Notes: generated by a model from the letters alone, not told the origin. A stretch of DNA of 64,000 bases from Mytilisepta virgata (GCA_028015205.1 CM051514.1:28474150-28538149); one strand, 5' to 3'; counted from the first letter of the stretch, positions 48,281 through 59,762 are shown. Program-made: numbers and translations.

Positions 48281-50740
48281 TCAATCGGGGTTTTCAGCTA
48301 GCTCCTTGGTAATTTGATCAGCAAACCAGGTTTCAAATTCACTTTTCATCAAGTGTTTAACACTTTTATTGACACTGAGATCCATAGGCTGTAGTAAATC
48401 TGTACAAATTGGAGGAATTGTTAAATGTACCAATCGGTCTTGTGTAAGTTTGGCCAGAAAGTCATCAGTTATTTGAGCTCGGACGCAATCAAAGATAACA
48501 ATGGCTTTTTGATGAAGTGGCAAGTCATTGCGATCAATAACTTTATTAACATACGATTTTATGACCTTGTCTATGTAGTCAAACATCGTACCTCCATTTA
48601 CCCTGTGGTTTCAGACTCGGTAATATGGAAAGTTTTAGGAAATTTAAATTTGGGATGACATTGCGAAGTTTTGCCTTGGTATATGAGTTGTATGGGTAGA
48701 AATGAACCATCTAGAGCACCAGCCAAGGTTGCTAAAAAGTAATGATAACGCAGTTGAGAATTAATAGTCCGACAAAAGTCTTAGTACAGTATTCATAGAT
48801 TAATTTATGTTAAACAAGACATTGAACCCGCGCGAGCGCGGGAAAATAAGCATTTTTTTTTGTGGTGGCCATGTTGACTATAAAAAGTTGTTGCGGCCAT
48901 GTCATTCATGGAACAGTGACTCAATATGGATGTTGTAGCAGGCTTTCCATAAACTTTCCTGTCAAGTAGGTGGTATCAACTGATAGTTTCATGTCTATAT
49001 ATGCTGTAGTATTCCAGAAATGTATGTTAATGCAAATTTTAACCAAAGGCAATGAAGCGTGAAATGTAGGTCAACGTGACCCAATTGTCATATAGCTGTT
49101 CGTTACTACCGAAGATGTATCCACTGATGAAGTAGACTGTATGCCACGTAGAATTACCAAAATGGAACTTAAGGTTCCATCAAAGTCAAAATCTATGACG
49201 AAAACACAACCACATAAATTGTCAATATTTTTATTGTTACAATTAATTCTGAACTGGAACTTGATGAAAAGCTTTCATTAAATACACATTTCATAATGCA
49301 TTACATTTTTCCTTCAGAATAAATATGAAAATGAAATTGTAGATGTAACCATTTCCTTAGTGACGGATGAATTTTTCAAAAGATGCCATGAGTTAGGCAG
49401 AGCATATGTTTGGAAAATAATTGTTCCAATTGTTCCATTGTCATCATGGGCAGGGCATGCGATGCTTAATTTCACAAATATATCCAATAATCAGATGATA
49501 AAAGCATTTTTAGTGTGTGGATGCGTGTGCTGTCCACGTTTATATTTATCAAAGATGTCCGAGATAAATTTCGTCATTAATGATAAAGATGACCATTTGT
49601 TAAAAATAGTTTTATCTAGGGCTTACAGGGAATTGTATGGTAGAGATATATTTAGACAGGTCACATGACAAATAATGTAAAAATAGATAATTGTTGGTTT
49701 AATCACTTTGTGCAATGTAAACATCCGAGCAATCCAAAAAAAAAAACAACTAAGTTAGGAATTCCTCTGAACTTTACCATACTTCTTCATATAATCTTGA
49801 AAGTTCATAGCCTTTACAGTTAGGAGAAATTGCGTTATTGTAGAAAAACAATTCTGAATACATGAAGCGGAAACATCCCATTCGAAGGAGAATGTTTTTA
49901 ATTAGTTTTATTCTTCTTCCGTAATTTCAAACAGAAATACATTTAAAATATGTGCATACTTGTTTATTTAAATCAATGTGTTAAAATGATGCATTCGAGA
50001 ACCTTCTAAGGGATATGTTGGGAGAATTCATATACGAAAAGTGCATACAAATTCCATTTGCACATAAACAAAACTGCAGTTGAAATTTATAAATGCAGAT
50101 TGTCAAATCCGATAATAACCTTTATAATCTGAACCATACATCGTTTATTTTGAACCACGCGTTTTGCCGCCTATTCGGCTAATTCGTAAATTTAGTATTA
50201 TAGATGTGGCATGCGGTGTGTAGTTAAATTTGTACCGTTAATGTATTTTTTAATTATTTGATATTTTAAATTATGAAAATATCAACGTGTAAAACGACAT
50301 TGAAAGCGTAGCTTAGCTTCTAGTTTTTATTGACAACATCTTTAATTAACTTTAATGACAATAACACTTGACAATAACGCTGATTCCTCTATTGACGACA
50401 GGTATGATTAACCATAAATGTAATAAATACATGAGATTACTATTACACAATATTATCTATAATAGTAGGCTTTCTAAAAACAAAGAATTGATTATACATG
50501 TATTTACACACTACTTGTGATCTGATGTTTGTCATCTATGCCAGAGATTTCAATACGCTTTGACCCCTCTTCAGCCATAGTCCATTGAGATACTGGAACG
50601 ACATGCAATCCGGTCTGATCCCAGTTTATAATAAGTTCTGCTGGGACATTATGTTTTTCTGCACGTTCTTTGATTTTATTTAGAAATTTCTCCTTTTCAA
50701 AATTAATGTTTCTTTGACTGTACCCACATCTTGTGTGTCA
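48281..50740 (-). pseudogene. DDE transposase (CENP-B/pogo-type), intron-split, one frameshift
   Basis: On the minus strand, 50710-50515 reads FEKEKFLNKIKERAEKHN, PAELIINWDQTGLHVVPVSQ and GSKRIEISGIDDKHQIT, the first catalytic aspartate block. A donor (CACAA|GTAGTG) at 50515/50514 and an acceptor (CTTTTTAG|CAACC) at 48732/48731 join it in phase to TLAGALDGSFLPIQLIYQGK and CHPKFKFPKTFHITESE. A single missing base near 48610 shifts the frame. The rest (48586-48281) then reads MFDYIDKVIKSYV, VIFDCVRAQ (second D) and PPICTDLLQPMDLSVNKSVK (third D), ending LAENPD. All three acidic residues are present. The N-terminal DNA-binding domain was not found upstream. The family cuts and pastes DNA transposons. 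The intron is 1783 bp and holds the unknown ORF at 49318-49668. Confidence 0.82.
49318..49668 (+). CDS. Unknown exon-like ORF inside the transposase intron
   Basis: An open frame of 116 codons follows the acceptor-like TTTTTCCTTCAG (ending at 49317) and ends in TGA. It has no ATG before residue 63 or so, so if real it is an internal or last exon, not a whole gene. It opens NKYENEIVDVTISLVTDEF and has a hydrophobic segment (VWKIIVPIVPLSSWAG), a cysteine cluster (FLVCGCVCCPRLYL) and a charged end (VINDKDDHLLKIVLSRAYRE). Its composition is unlike the low-complexity frames nearby. I do not recognise the family and found no partner exon. It lies opposite in strand to the transposase. Confidence 0.35.
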   Translation, partial: NKYENEIVDVTISLVTDEFFKRCHELGRAYVWKIIVPIVPLSSWAGHAMLNFTNISNNQMIKAFLVCGCVCCPRLYLSKMSEINFVINDKDDHLLKIVLSRAYRELYGRDIFRQVT

Positions 50741-50819
50741 GCTAGTAAATTGTTCTGTCCTCTTCAAGATTGTTGCCGGGGCATATAGATTTACCCTCAT
50801 ATGTCTGTACATCCATCTA

Positions 50820-51480
50820 TTAATTAAATTTTTCTGTTTAGGTCCATTTCTCAGAAATCCATCGAGATCCATTAATGATATTATATCTGACACTATAATC
50901 TTCTTATAACACTGAAAACAGCTACATTTAATGCATAAGTGACTGTTAGAAAGTTTTGTATGCATGTATGTTATATCAATGATACTTGTTCTCAATAATC
51001 CTTTACATTATATGAGAGATTTCACCAACAATTGGGTCATTATGACCTACATTTCATGCTTGAGTGAGTTGGTCGAATTTTTGCATTTATATGTAGGTCC
51101 ATTTCCCGGAAACCAACTGTGAAATATATAAAATGGTATTACACCACTTCATTTTTATCTACAACAAAATCATCAACATTTGAGTCACTGTAACCTACAT
51201 TTCATCCTTTAAAGACGGATGCATTTTTAAAGAGCGTATGGTAATACAATGTACATTAATAATATTTCACAGCTTCAATCAATTTATATACAGTATAGTA
51301 CAAAACTTAGCAACATTTGAGTCAACATGGTCATTATTAGATGAAATTTATGCTTATGTAACTTAATTTGACTTTTTACATTTTAGTCCATTTCTAAAAA
51401 CCTATATTAATTTTTTTAGTTCATCATAATCAGCAACATTTGAATGAATATGACCTATATTGTACATTTCATGCTTGAAT
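50820..51480. repeat. Degenerate tandem array, long irregular period
   Basis: GTCCATTTCTCAGAAATCC (50842), GTCCATTTCCCGGAAACC (51100) and GTCCATTTCTAAAAACC (51386) recur with AACA-TTGAGTCA and ATGACCTACATTTCATGCTT blocks between them. Three diverged copies are visible. Confidence 0.6.
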
Positions 51481-52888
51481 GACTCCTTTGAATTTAAGCC
51501 TCATTCTTTTTCATAGGATATACATGATATATTTATATTTATATTTATATTATATCCTACTTATATTATATTATAATATAAGTAGGAGACAATGTGAAAC
51601 TTTCATATATCTGAAATATTTCTTAAAATTGTTTCCCCTCAAATATAAGTCTGACTGTTTTGGTGTACTTTGTTAATATTTTGATTGATGGTAAACCAAA
51701 AATGCCTTATTCATTATTTATTTGTTATGATTTTTCTGTTGCTGTTTTAGTACTGTAAATAATATTGTATGGCTTACTGAGACAGAACAATACATGGTAC
51801 CATGCCAGGGTTTTAATGAAGAAATCATTAGGTAATTAACACTTAACTGCTTTATGAAGTACAGTATTCTTTTTTGTTGGAAAACAAGGTTTAAAAATCA
51901 GACTTAAGAAAACATAATTGTATTTTATCTTCACGTTTCACTGACTCGAGTTAAATTTTCGTGATTTGTAAATATGAAATTCTTTGATACCAATGTTGAT
52001 GCATAAGATGTGCAAGATGTGCACATTTCGACGATCTACGACTCACCAGTTGCACTCAACATCTACGATGATGAAAAACATAAACAACAATCCAAAAAGT
52101 TGAAGAGAATATTCATTGTCTGTCTGACATATGTCACCTTTTCACGTTTCAACTAAATATGAGGTAGGCAAGAAATGTTTTGCATTTGCACTTGTTTATT
52201 TTATTTTTTTATGCTGAATAATGCTCTTATATCTTTAAAGTTAAATTTATTAAAATACAATCTTCAAGTCTTAAAAAATGTTCATGTTAGTTGTTACTAC
52301 AAATACATGGTAGACCAGTAAAAGTTTATAAAGCTGTTTAAAAAAACGGAATTAAGGCTAATTTTATGTTTTATATACATAAAAAAATGAATCTGTGATA
52401 TATCCTTGTAGATTATTCCTTCCGGTGAGATGGATCAGTTCATTGACAAAATACCAGTTTATATCATGTGAAGAAATTACTGATGAACAGAACTGGATTT
52501 TAAATGTATCCACAATCGTTTGAATTTTAGTGATAAAATATTCAAAAAAAGAAAAAAATATATTAATATATATAAACGACGGTGATGTATCATATAAATG
52601 TTAACGTATCAGCTACAATGTAGAACTGTTTCATAGTTGATTCATATGCTAAATATTGATTAATGTAACAGCTAGTATATACTTAGCAAGGAAACACAAC
52701 ACATCTTTGCCGTTACAGTTTTCTTACAATTATAGATGTTGAAAAATATAAGATTCCAAAGACCTGCTTATATTTAAACAATTAATAACGGAAGGAATTT
52801 CCCACAGTAACACTATCATTTTCTTAATACATATTATTCAAGTCTAAGACTTTAATACCCAAAATCGTCTAGATGTTCGAACATTTTT
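51481..52888. other. Intergenic, no supported gene
   Basis: AT-rich. CATTTCGACGATCTACGACTC at about 52024 echoes the ATGACTCATCAGTTGAGCTC of the right arm only loosely. A TATAATATAAGTAGGA-type palindrome lies at about 51545-51590 (TCCTACTTATATTATA and its complement). Confidence 0.4.
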
Positions 52889-53698
52889 AGCTAACCTGGC
52901 CCAAAGGACCATGTGAGCTTATGCTATCACTTGCCGTCCGTCGTCGTCTGTCGTCGTCGTCGTCGTCGTCGTAAACTATTTCAAGAATCTTCTCTGAAAC
53001 TACTGGGAAAAATACCTTCAAAATTTAACTGAATGTTCCTTCGGGTAACTAGTTATGAATTGTATCCGAAGTTTTGATCCATCAATAAACATAGCCGTTG
53101 TTGCTAAAATTAGAACATACGGGTCAAATGCAGTTTTTGGCTTATATCTCAAAATTGAAAAAGTGCATAGCAATTGATGAAAAAGTCCCTAGCAACAGAT
53201 GTATTTAGGTTAAGGACTATAATTTACCTGTAGAAGTCAAAAAGAAAGGTCAAGAGTCAATGCCATTGAAAAAGTCCATAGCAACCAATGAAAAAGTCCC
53301 TAGCAACCATATATATTTGGGTTCAGGACCCTACAATTTACCTGTTCAAGTCAAAATTGAAGGTCAAGAATCAATGCTATTGAAAATGTCCATAGCAACC
53401 GATGAAAAAGTCCATAGCAACCATATATATTTAGGTTAAGGACTTTATAATTGACCTGTACAAGACAAAAGATAGGTCAAGAGTCAATGTCATTGAAAAA
53501 GTCCAAAGCAACAGATGAAAACATCCCTAGCAACCATATCTATTTTGGTTCAGGATTCTATATTTTAGTTGTACAGGTCAATATTAAGGAGAAAATTGTG
53601 ACGGTATACATTAATTAGCAAAAATAATCATTGATGCAAGATCTAAGGTACACAAAAGATAACAGGTGAGCGATCAAGGCTCTTGGGAGCATCTAGTT
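52889..53698 (+). mobile_element. Tandem-array element with terminal hairpin, member 3
   Basis: It starts with a hairpin (AGCTAACCTGGCCC, then GGACCATGTGAGCT), then TATCACTTGCCGTCC and a (GTC)n run. The core has about three to four units of about 115 bp marked by GAAAAAGTCCCTAGCAACCA and ATATATTTGGGTTCAGG. It ends CAGGTGAGCGATCAAGGCTC, TTGG, GAGCATCTAGTT. A terminal CTAG preceded by a small hairpin and followed by T is the form of a Helitron 3' end, but the 5' end is not TC. It is the inverted relative of 44370-45713. Confidence 0.8.
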
Positions 53699-53808
53699 AT
53701 CTATAAATATAGGATTATATCCTATTAAAACCTGTTCCTTTTCTCCATTGCCAAGTAACATTATAGAAGGGATATGGTGAAATCACACAAAGCTTGCCTA
53801 GGTTAGAC

Positions 53809-56182
53809 TTTTTTAGCCGGGTGAGCAATTGTCATCACTTGGCGTCCGTTGTGCGTCGTCGTAAAAAAAATCTGAAACCGCTGGGCGAACCGAAACAAAA
53901 GTTTGCAGTAATGGTCCTTAGGTGGTCCTCTTTCAGAATTGTATCCTATGACCCGGCCTGTCATCCAAGAGAGCCACCAGAGCCGAACATAGTTTAACAT
54001 AGGACCCTATGGGGAATTTAATTAAAGATCTTCTTGTCTGTAACCAGTTGGCCAATTAGAATAAAACTTAGCAGCAATGGTCCTTACGTGGTACTCTTTC
54101 AGAACTAAATCCGATGACCCTGCGAGTAATCCAAGATGGCCACCACAGCCCAAAATAATTTAAAATAGCACGTACCCTATGGGAAAGTAACTTAAATTTC
54201 TTCTTGTCTGAAACCAGTGGCCAAATAGAACAAATCTTAGCAGCAATGGTCCTTAGGTGCTTCTCGTTCAGAATTACATCCGGTGACCACATCCTCCATC
54301 CAAGATGGCCGCCAGAGCAGAAAAGATTTTAACATAGGACCCTATGGGGAATTGAATTAAAGATCTTCTTGTCTGAAACACAAAGTAAAGTCAAGAAATA
54401 CCAAAGTGATAGGAAGGAGAGAAAAATCGTAACAACTGACAAACCCCGGAGAACAACGAAGTCAAGACCAAAACAATACATGCACTACAATTAAAAACTA
54501 AAAAGATATGAAAAACATGGAACCCACCATAAAACCGGGGGTAGACCGAGGTGCTCCGGAAGAGTAAGCAGTCTCTGCTTCCTGCAGGACACCCGCCATG
54601 CTGTTCATGTCAAATCCGACATGAGGAAGGGATAATATCAATGGAACAGATCCATTCTCATTTGGAAAACGGTTTTTTCATACCTGTCAACCAAGTCATG
54701 ATGACGCCCATAAAACTTTAATAAGGATGACTTCAACTTAGGAGCAACGTATCCCTGTCTGTGCAACTTTTCTGTCAGAAGCTTGGCTCTATCCAGAAAG
54801 TCAATGTATATGTCACAAGATCTGGATTAACGAACGAGTTGTGAAATATATACTCCATACGCCGGCGTTTCTGGAATATGTTGTCGATCAAAAATTCAAT
54901 CATCAGGACAATTTCGTCCTCTGTATATTTTTTGTTAGATTTAGAGTGGTTTTTAACAAAGTATGATTTATCTCTACCAATTACAAGATATGTGTATCTG
55001 TATGTTGCCATTTTTATTTTGAAAGCAACGATGGATTAGATCTTTAACGTCTCCTTCAGTTGTGAATGAGGAATGGTGGTATAGAGGGTAAAGAAATCAA
55101 ATGTTTTTATGCTGTTACAGACTGAAATGGACCGAGATCGTAAAATATCCTTTAAGTCTTTGGAGTTCTTTAATATCCACATTTGATTGATACCACTTCT
55201 TGAATAGCTTGTCTCACAATAACTTTGGGGGCCCGTTTTGACAGCTGTTAAAATAGAATTTAAAGTTGAGACAATGGTTTGGTGGAACACTTGGCAGATC
55301 CAGCTATAAAGCGTTGTTTGTATGGACACTTATGTAGCTTGGGTATCCAGTACAAGATAGGAAGATCACAATCATCCTCTTTGATAGAAATACCAAATGA
55401 CGACAAGACCGATCTATGATTGTCGGTTCTTTCTTCCTTTAAAAGTGTAGTAGCTTTATAGGTAGGGTTGCCATGTGAACTAGCAATCCTTAGTTCATTA
55501 ATCAAGAATTAAATAAAGTAGCTTTTGCATACAAAAACGATGTTAGTAGGAGCCTTGTCTGCTGGAACAACAACATATTTGTCATGAATTGCGGACAATA
55601 TCTTTGCAGCATCGGGGTTGCTCAAGACTGATTTTCCTTTATTACTCATAGACCTTCTAAGTTTATCAATCCGGACTTGTATTAACGATCTCACAGCCTT
55701 AACCCACTCTGAAAGTGAATCTAGTGGCTCTTGTTCACGTTTGGTCCATTTTCTGGCAATAGATCTTCTTGCCTGAAACTACTTGGCCTATTGGAACAAA
55801 ACGTAGCAGTAATGGTCCTTAGGTTGTCCTCCCTCAGAAATTTATCCGATGCTCGGCCCGTCATCCAAAATGGTTGCCAGAGCCGAACATAGTTTAACAT
55901 AGGACCCTATATGTGGAATTTAATTAAAGATGTTCTTTTCTGAAACCATTTGGCCAATTGGAACACAACCTGACAGAAATGTTGGTTGTCTTTCAGAATT
56001 ATATCGTATGACACCACCCGTCATCCAAGATGGCCACCAAAGCCGAATAGTGTTTAACATAGGACCTAAGTGGAAAATCACTGAAAGATCTTGTTTGAAA
56101 CCAGTGAGCCAGTTGGAACTTGACAGGTTGCCAGTCAAGGACATAGTGCAGGTGAGCGATACAGCTCCTTGGAGCCTCTAGT
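53809..56182 (+). mobile_element. Tandem-array element, member 4, split by an insertion
   Basis: It opens TTTTTTAGCCGGGTGAGCAA and CATCACTTGGCGTCCGTTG, then has units of 166-169 bp marked by GCAGTAATGGTCCTTAGGTG (53905), GCAGCAATGGTCCTTACGTG (54071) and GCAGCAATGGTCCTTAGGTG (54240). It resumes at GCAGTAATGGTCCTTAGGTT (55805) and ends GCAGGTGAGCGATACAGCTC, CTTGGAGCCTCTAGTT. The array is interrupted at about 54377-55762 by the Penelope-type element, with GATCTTCTTG on both sides. The array core is the same 166-bp satellite as 46525-47060, while the ends are those of members 2 and 3. Confidence 0.8.
54380..55760 (-). mobile_element. Penelope-type reverse transcriptase fragment, nested
   Basis: Minus-strand frames in order: KWTKREQEPLDSLSEWVKAV, then KYVVVPADKAPTNIVFVCKS (55694-55509), then DLPILYWIPKLHKCPYKQRF and IAGSAKCSTKPLS (55505-55260), then IKTFDFFTLYTTIPHSQLKE (55329-55036, the RT motif with the catalytic D), then VIGRDKSYFVKNHSKSNKKY and EFLIDNIF (55011-54775). 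This order is characteristic of Penelope-like RT proteins that are frequent in mussels. The box with GIPMGTNCAPLLADLF-type residues is deleted after DNIF, and stops divide the frames, so it is dead. Downstream (54720-54540) is the tail region whose CCGGAAGAGTAAGC word recurs at about 275. It is inserted into the 166-bp array of member 4. Confidence 0.8.
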
Positions 56183-56257
56183 TCATCTTTCAAATGTTTT
56201 AATTTCTGTGTTTTTAGGACATCACAGCAGCACAATGTTTTACATATTATCATTGTT

Positions 56258-56726
56258 CTCTATCCCATATGACTCATCAGTTGAGCTCAGTGCCAAAAAT
56301 GTTTAAAAATGGGGAAACCTCTAGTTCAATATTATTTATCCATAGAAAATTAAAAATAGAACTTAAGCAACCTTATGATGAAATTATTTTTGGGAAATTT
56401 CCCGAAAAGTTGTTTCTGTAAAAAAAAATACACAATAATGTCAACTAAAAATTTTCGGGAAATTTCCCAAATACATTTAGCAGATGTTACAAATAATGTA
56501 ATATGATGCATAAGCATTTATTTTAAAGAAATGTACATATACTATCATTGAAATAGCTATGTTTATAATGCAAATAGTAGAACTGGTACCTTTTTTTAAT
56601 AAAAACTTATCAAATTTTTATCATATTTTGTTTTTTCCATAGTTAAATACTTAGAATTATTGCATCCATGGTTTTTTGTTTGAAAAGGGAATAAAATAGA
56701 ATTTCCCTTTTTAAAATAGAAGAGCT
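56258..56726 (-). repeat. Right arm of the 14.4-kb inverted pair
   Basis: Inverted match to 42359-43000, ending AGAAGAG just before the start of segmental copy 2. GGGAAATTTCCCG at about 56392 and CGGGAAATTTCCC at about 56456 are perfect palindrome cores. There is no visible target-site duplication outside the pair: the left flank is AATAAAA and the right flank CTTATATATA. Confidence 0.8.
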
Positions 56727-57344
56727 TATATATAGATTCTACAACGATGACCAGTTGATTATGAAAATTATCAACTCGAGATACTTAAATTTTCATTTTC
56801 AAACTGCGAGACCGGTCAGGGCAATTAAAACAAATGAAAATTTGATTATTAAGAGTGGCTAAAATTCATAATTAATGCGTCAAGAGTTTTAGAATCTTTT
56901 TCTCTAATGACAATGTAAAACTCCGAGAGGACTTTTGACCGTTTTATGACGGGAAATTTCGCGAGCATTTAACCAACTTGTGGTCATATCAGAATGTATC
57001 AAACGGGTCAAGATATGTATAAATGAGCACACAATTAGAAAAACATGAAAAAATATTAATTTAGAATAATGCTTTAATGCTAAATTCGTTAGTCGCTCGA
57101 CAATGAAATGACCAGATACGATCTTCTCGAACCCATTTCAGAGGCATGTTATCCTGAACTTTTTCTGCAGAACAACAAAGAAACTATTAGTTTAAACATA
57201 TTTCATTTGGTTCAAAACAACAAGGGGGGCTATGTGTATAAATTTTCCATCAAACAACATGGAACCGTTTTGATTTCTTCATATATCCAAACACATTTCT
57301 AAAGATAAATTCATTTTCAATTACTGGAAGATTTTCACTCCCAC

Positions 57345-58560
57345 CCAACAACAAATTAAGGTTAAGTGGAGTATTATTTGATAGAACGCTTATATTTTTG
57401 AACAAAACTCTCCTCAACAAATTGTAAAGTGGGCAATAAACAAAATAGTGAAATGTGGTTTCTTAGCTACTACCACACCTACTAGACTGATCTGCTATTA
57501 TGTTAGCTCTATATAAGTCAAAATTAATAAACGATGAACAACATCTTAATTGGATTAAAATTATGTTTAGTTTTCTTGGACCAACTGAAAAATGAGGAGG
57601 CACATTATTTTTTTCCTTAATGCAGATTTAAATTTCGAAATTGAATCCAGCTTTCTGATGGAAGGATCTAGGCAATTCCATACTCGAATCGAATCGAATT
57701 TTGTACGAGATAGTCTGCAAAATGGGATTATGACATCGTCTCCATTTCTAAGGGGATAAATTGTAGTACTCTGTATTGTTGAGGTGATCAAATTGGACAG
57801 AAAGGGAGGGCTATTTTTTTTAATAATAGTATAAAACATTTGTATTGTCGTCCTATTTCGTCCTTCTTTTAACGTTTCCCACCCTACTTCACGATAAATT
57901 CTTTCGGTTTTAGTAAATATAGGTAACCCTGTAGCTATTCTTGTGGCTTCTGGCTGTATTTTTTATTTTTTATTTGTATTAATTGTTCCACAATTTTCCC
58001 AACTTCACATACATATTCCAAAACTGGCCTGAAATTAACTGTATATATTTTTTCTAGAGTTTGTCTACTTATTTTATATTTAAATTTTGGCATTACATTG
58101 ATATGTTTCATTTCACCCGCTATAATATTGTTAACATGGGTGTTGCATTTGTCGTCATTGCTGAAAGTAACACCCATGTGTTGATGCGAATTTACAATAG
58201 GTATAACTTGATCGTTAAAGGAAAATTCTAAATTTGGAGTTTCTGAATTAGAGTCTATTAAAACTTCGGTTTTGTTGGGATTGAAACACATTAACCATTG
58301 TTTTGACCATTTATCTAATTCGTGAAGGTCATGGTCAATAACGTTTTTGATTTACTGTTCATCATGCCCAGAGTAACCTCAAGATGTATCATCAGCAAAA
58401 AGCCTTGTCAGTGATATGAGACTTCTGAGATATCATTGATAAATATAATAAAAGGTAAAGGTTCTTGTACGGTCCCTGTTCTACGAGGATGTTTTGATCA
58501 AGAATTGTTCTAGCTGAGAACGAATGGTCTCAAAATAAATAATCACAAAAATCAGACCAT
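57345..58560 (-). mobile_element. LINE fragment, second copy, more broken
   Basis: Duplicate of 5982-7180. Frames at 58291-57935 (CFNPNKTEVLIDSNSETPNL, GVTFSNDDKCNTHVNN) and 57839-57567 (IYPLRNGDDVIIPF, RVWNCLDPSIRKLDS) match the other copy, but stops and a frameshift now divide it. It keeps about 20 bases near 57462-57490, encoding a CG-type piece of the zinc region, that copy 1 has lost. The two copies have therefore decayed independently. Confidence 0.82.
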
Positions 58561-58949
58561 TTGTAACGGTAGGTTTGTGACAAAAATCTTACACTTTGTT
58601 AGATGATTAGAATGCTTCATAAATTGCTCAAAATTACATTTTTTTTTTACTTTTTGGGAAAACAGTCCTTTTTAAGACCTCAAAATGCTGAGATATTGAT
58701 TTCAAAATCTGTATACAAAATGAATGTTTTCCACATAAAAGTACAATGTAATTCAGCACAAATCTCTGAGCCATTGGAACTGATATAGGTTTTTGTAAAA
58801 TCTAATGTAACAAATTCCCGACTCTTGGATAAAGTGATAAAACTTTCAGCCTCCGAAATGATTACCCGTCAACAAGGAAATTCAAAAGGATACTGTCTAC
58901 ATGTATCTCCACTATATATTCATCAAGACAAAAAATCTAAGGCCTGTTA

Positions 58950-59620
58950 ATGTTTTCAGTCCATGCTTTTTGTTTTTTGGAAAAACTTTTTTCTCCAAAA
59001 AAAAATCACTGACTTTGAGAATTTCTTTTTCTGTCAGATCTCGGGCAACTTTTTGCTTGACAGAGTCTGTTGTATTGCTGAACAGCTCAATATCCGTCAT
59101 GCCATTTTTATTTTGATAAATCTCCCTGAAGACGTTCAAACATCTTAGTACTTTGCAATGATATATTAAAGTAATTGCACTTGTCAGGAATAGATGAATT
59201 TCAAATATTGCTATTCAACGTTTGTTAAATATCCTAGAAGATTTTCAGACCTTTAATGTTTAGAAAATTGCAACCATATAATAATGTGAAATATCAATTG
59301 CTTGGATGATTTTAATTTCAAAGATTGCAATTCCATCATTGTTGAGTATCCATGAAGACTCACAGACCTTATTTGTTGGGAAAAATATCTATCAACCATA
59401 TAATAAAGTATTCAATTGTGAGAAATCAATTAAATTTGAAACTTTGAAATTCCAACATGGGTACATATATCGGAAGACTTTCAGAATTTCAATATTTGGG
59501 AAAGGTACCTAGGAACAATTTATTAAAGTAACTGCCTTTTGAAATTGAAATTGCTTGGAACAACTACATCTTAAGTCTATCTGAAGTCTTTAACATCATA
59601 ATATTCATATTTATTCTGAA
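58950..59620 (+). repeat. Degenerate ~115-130-bp tandem array, second copy
   Basis: Duplicate of 7560-8190, with the same unit landmarks (CAACCATATAATAAAG, TTTGGGAAAGGTACCTAG). Confidence 0.6.
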
Positions 59621-59762
59621 CTTTCAGACTAAAACACTAACCTTCCCCTTTATATTTACGTAGTAATACATTTTATTAAGTTAACAGCTACCAATTTGGA
59701 CGGAATTACGTAAAATTTTAGAAAGCATTATTTTCTACATACAACATAAAGATTTATTTATG

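Noticed and set aside
42359..56726. A Polinton/Maverick-type giant element
   Set aside because: Size and long inverted ends fit, but none of the expected genes (family B polymerase, retroviral-type integrase, packaging ATPase, capsid) are seen, and the transposase is of DDE CENP-B/pogo type.
58901..59148. Overlapping frames on both strands with poly-F and poly-K runs
   Set aside because: They lie in the degenerate tandem array of the second duplicate, and the first duplicate does not keep them open.
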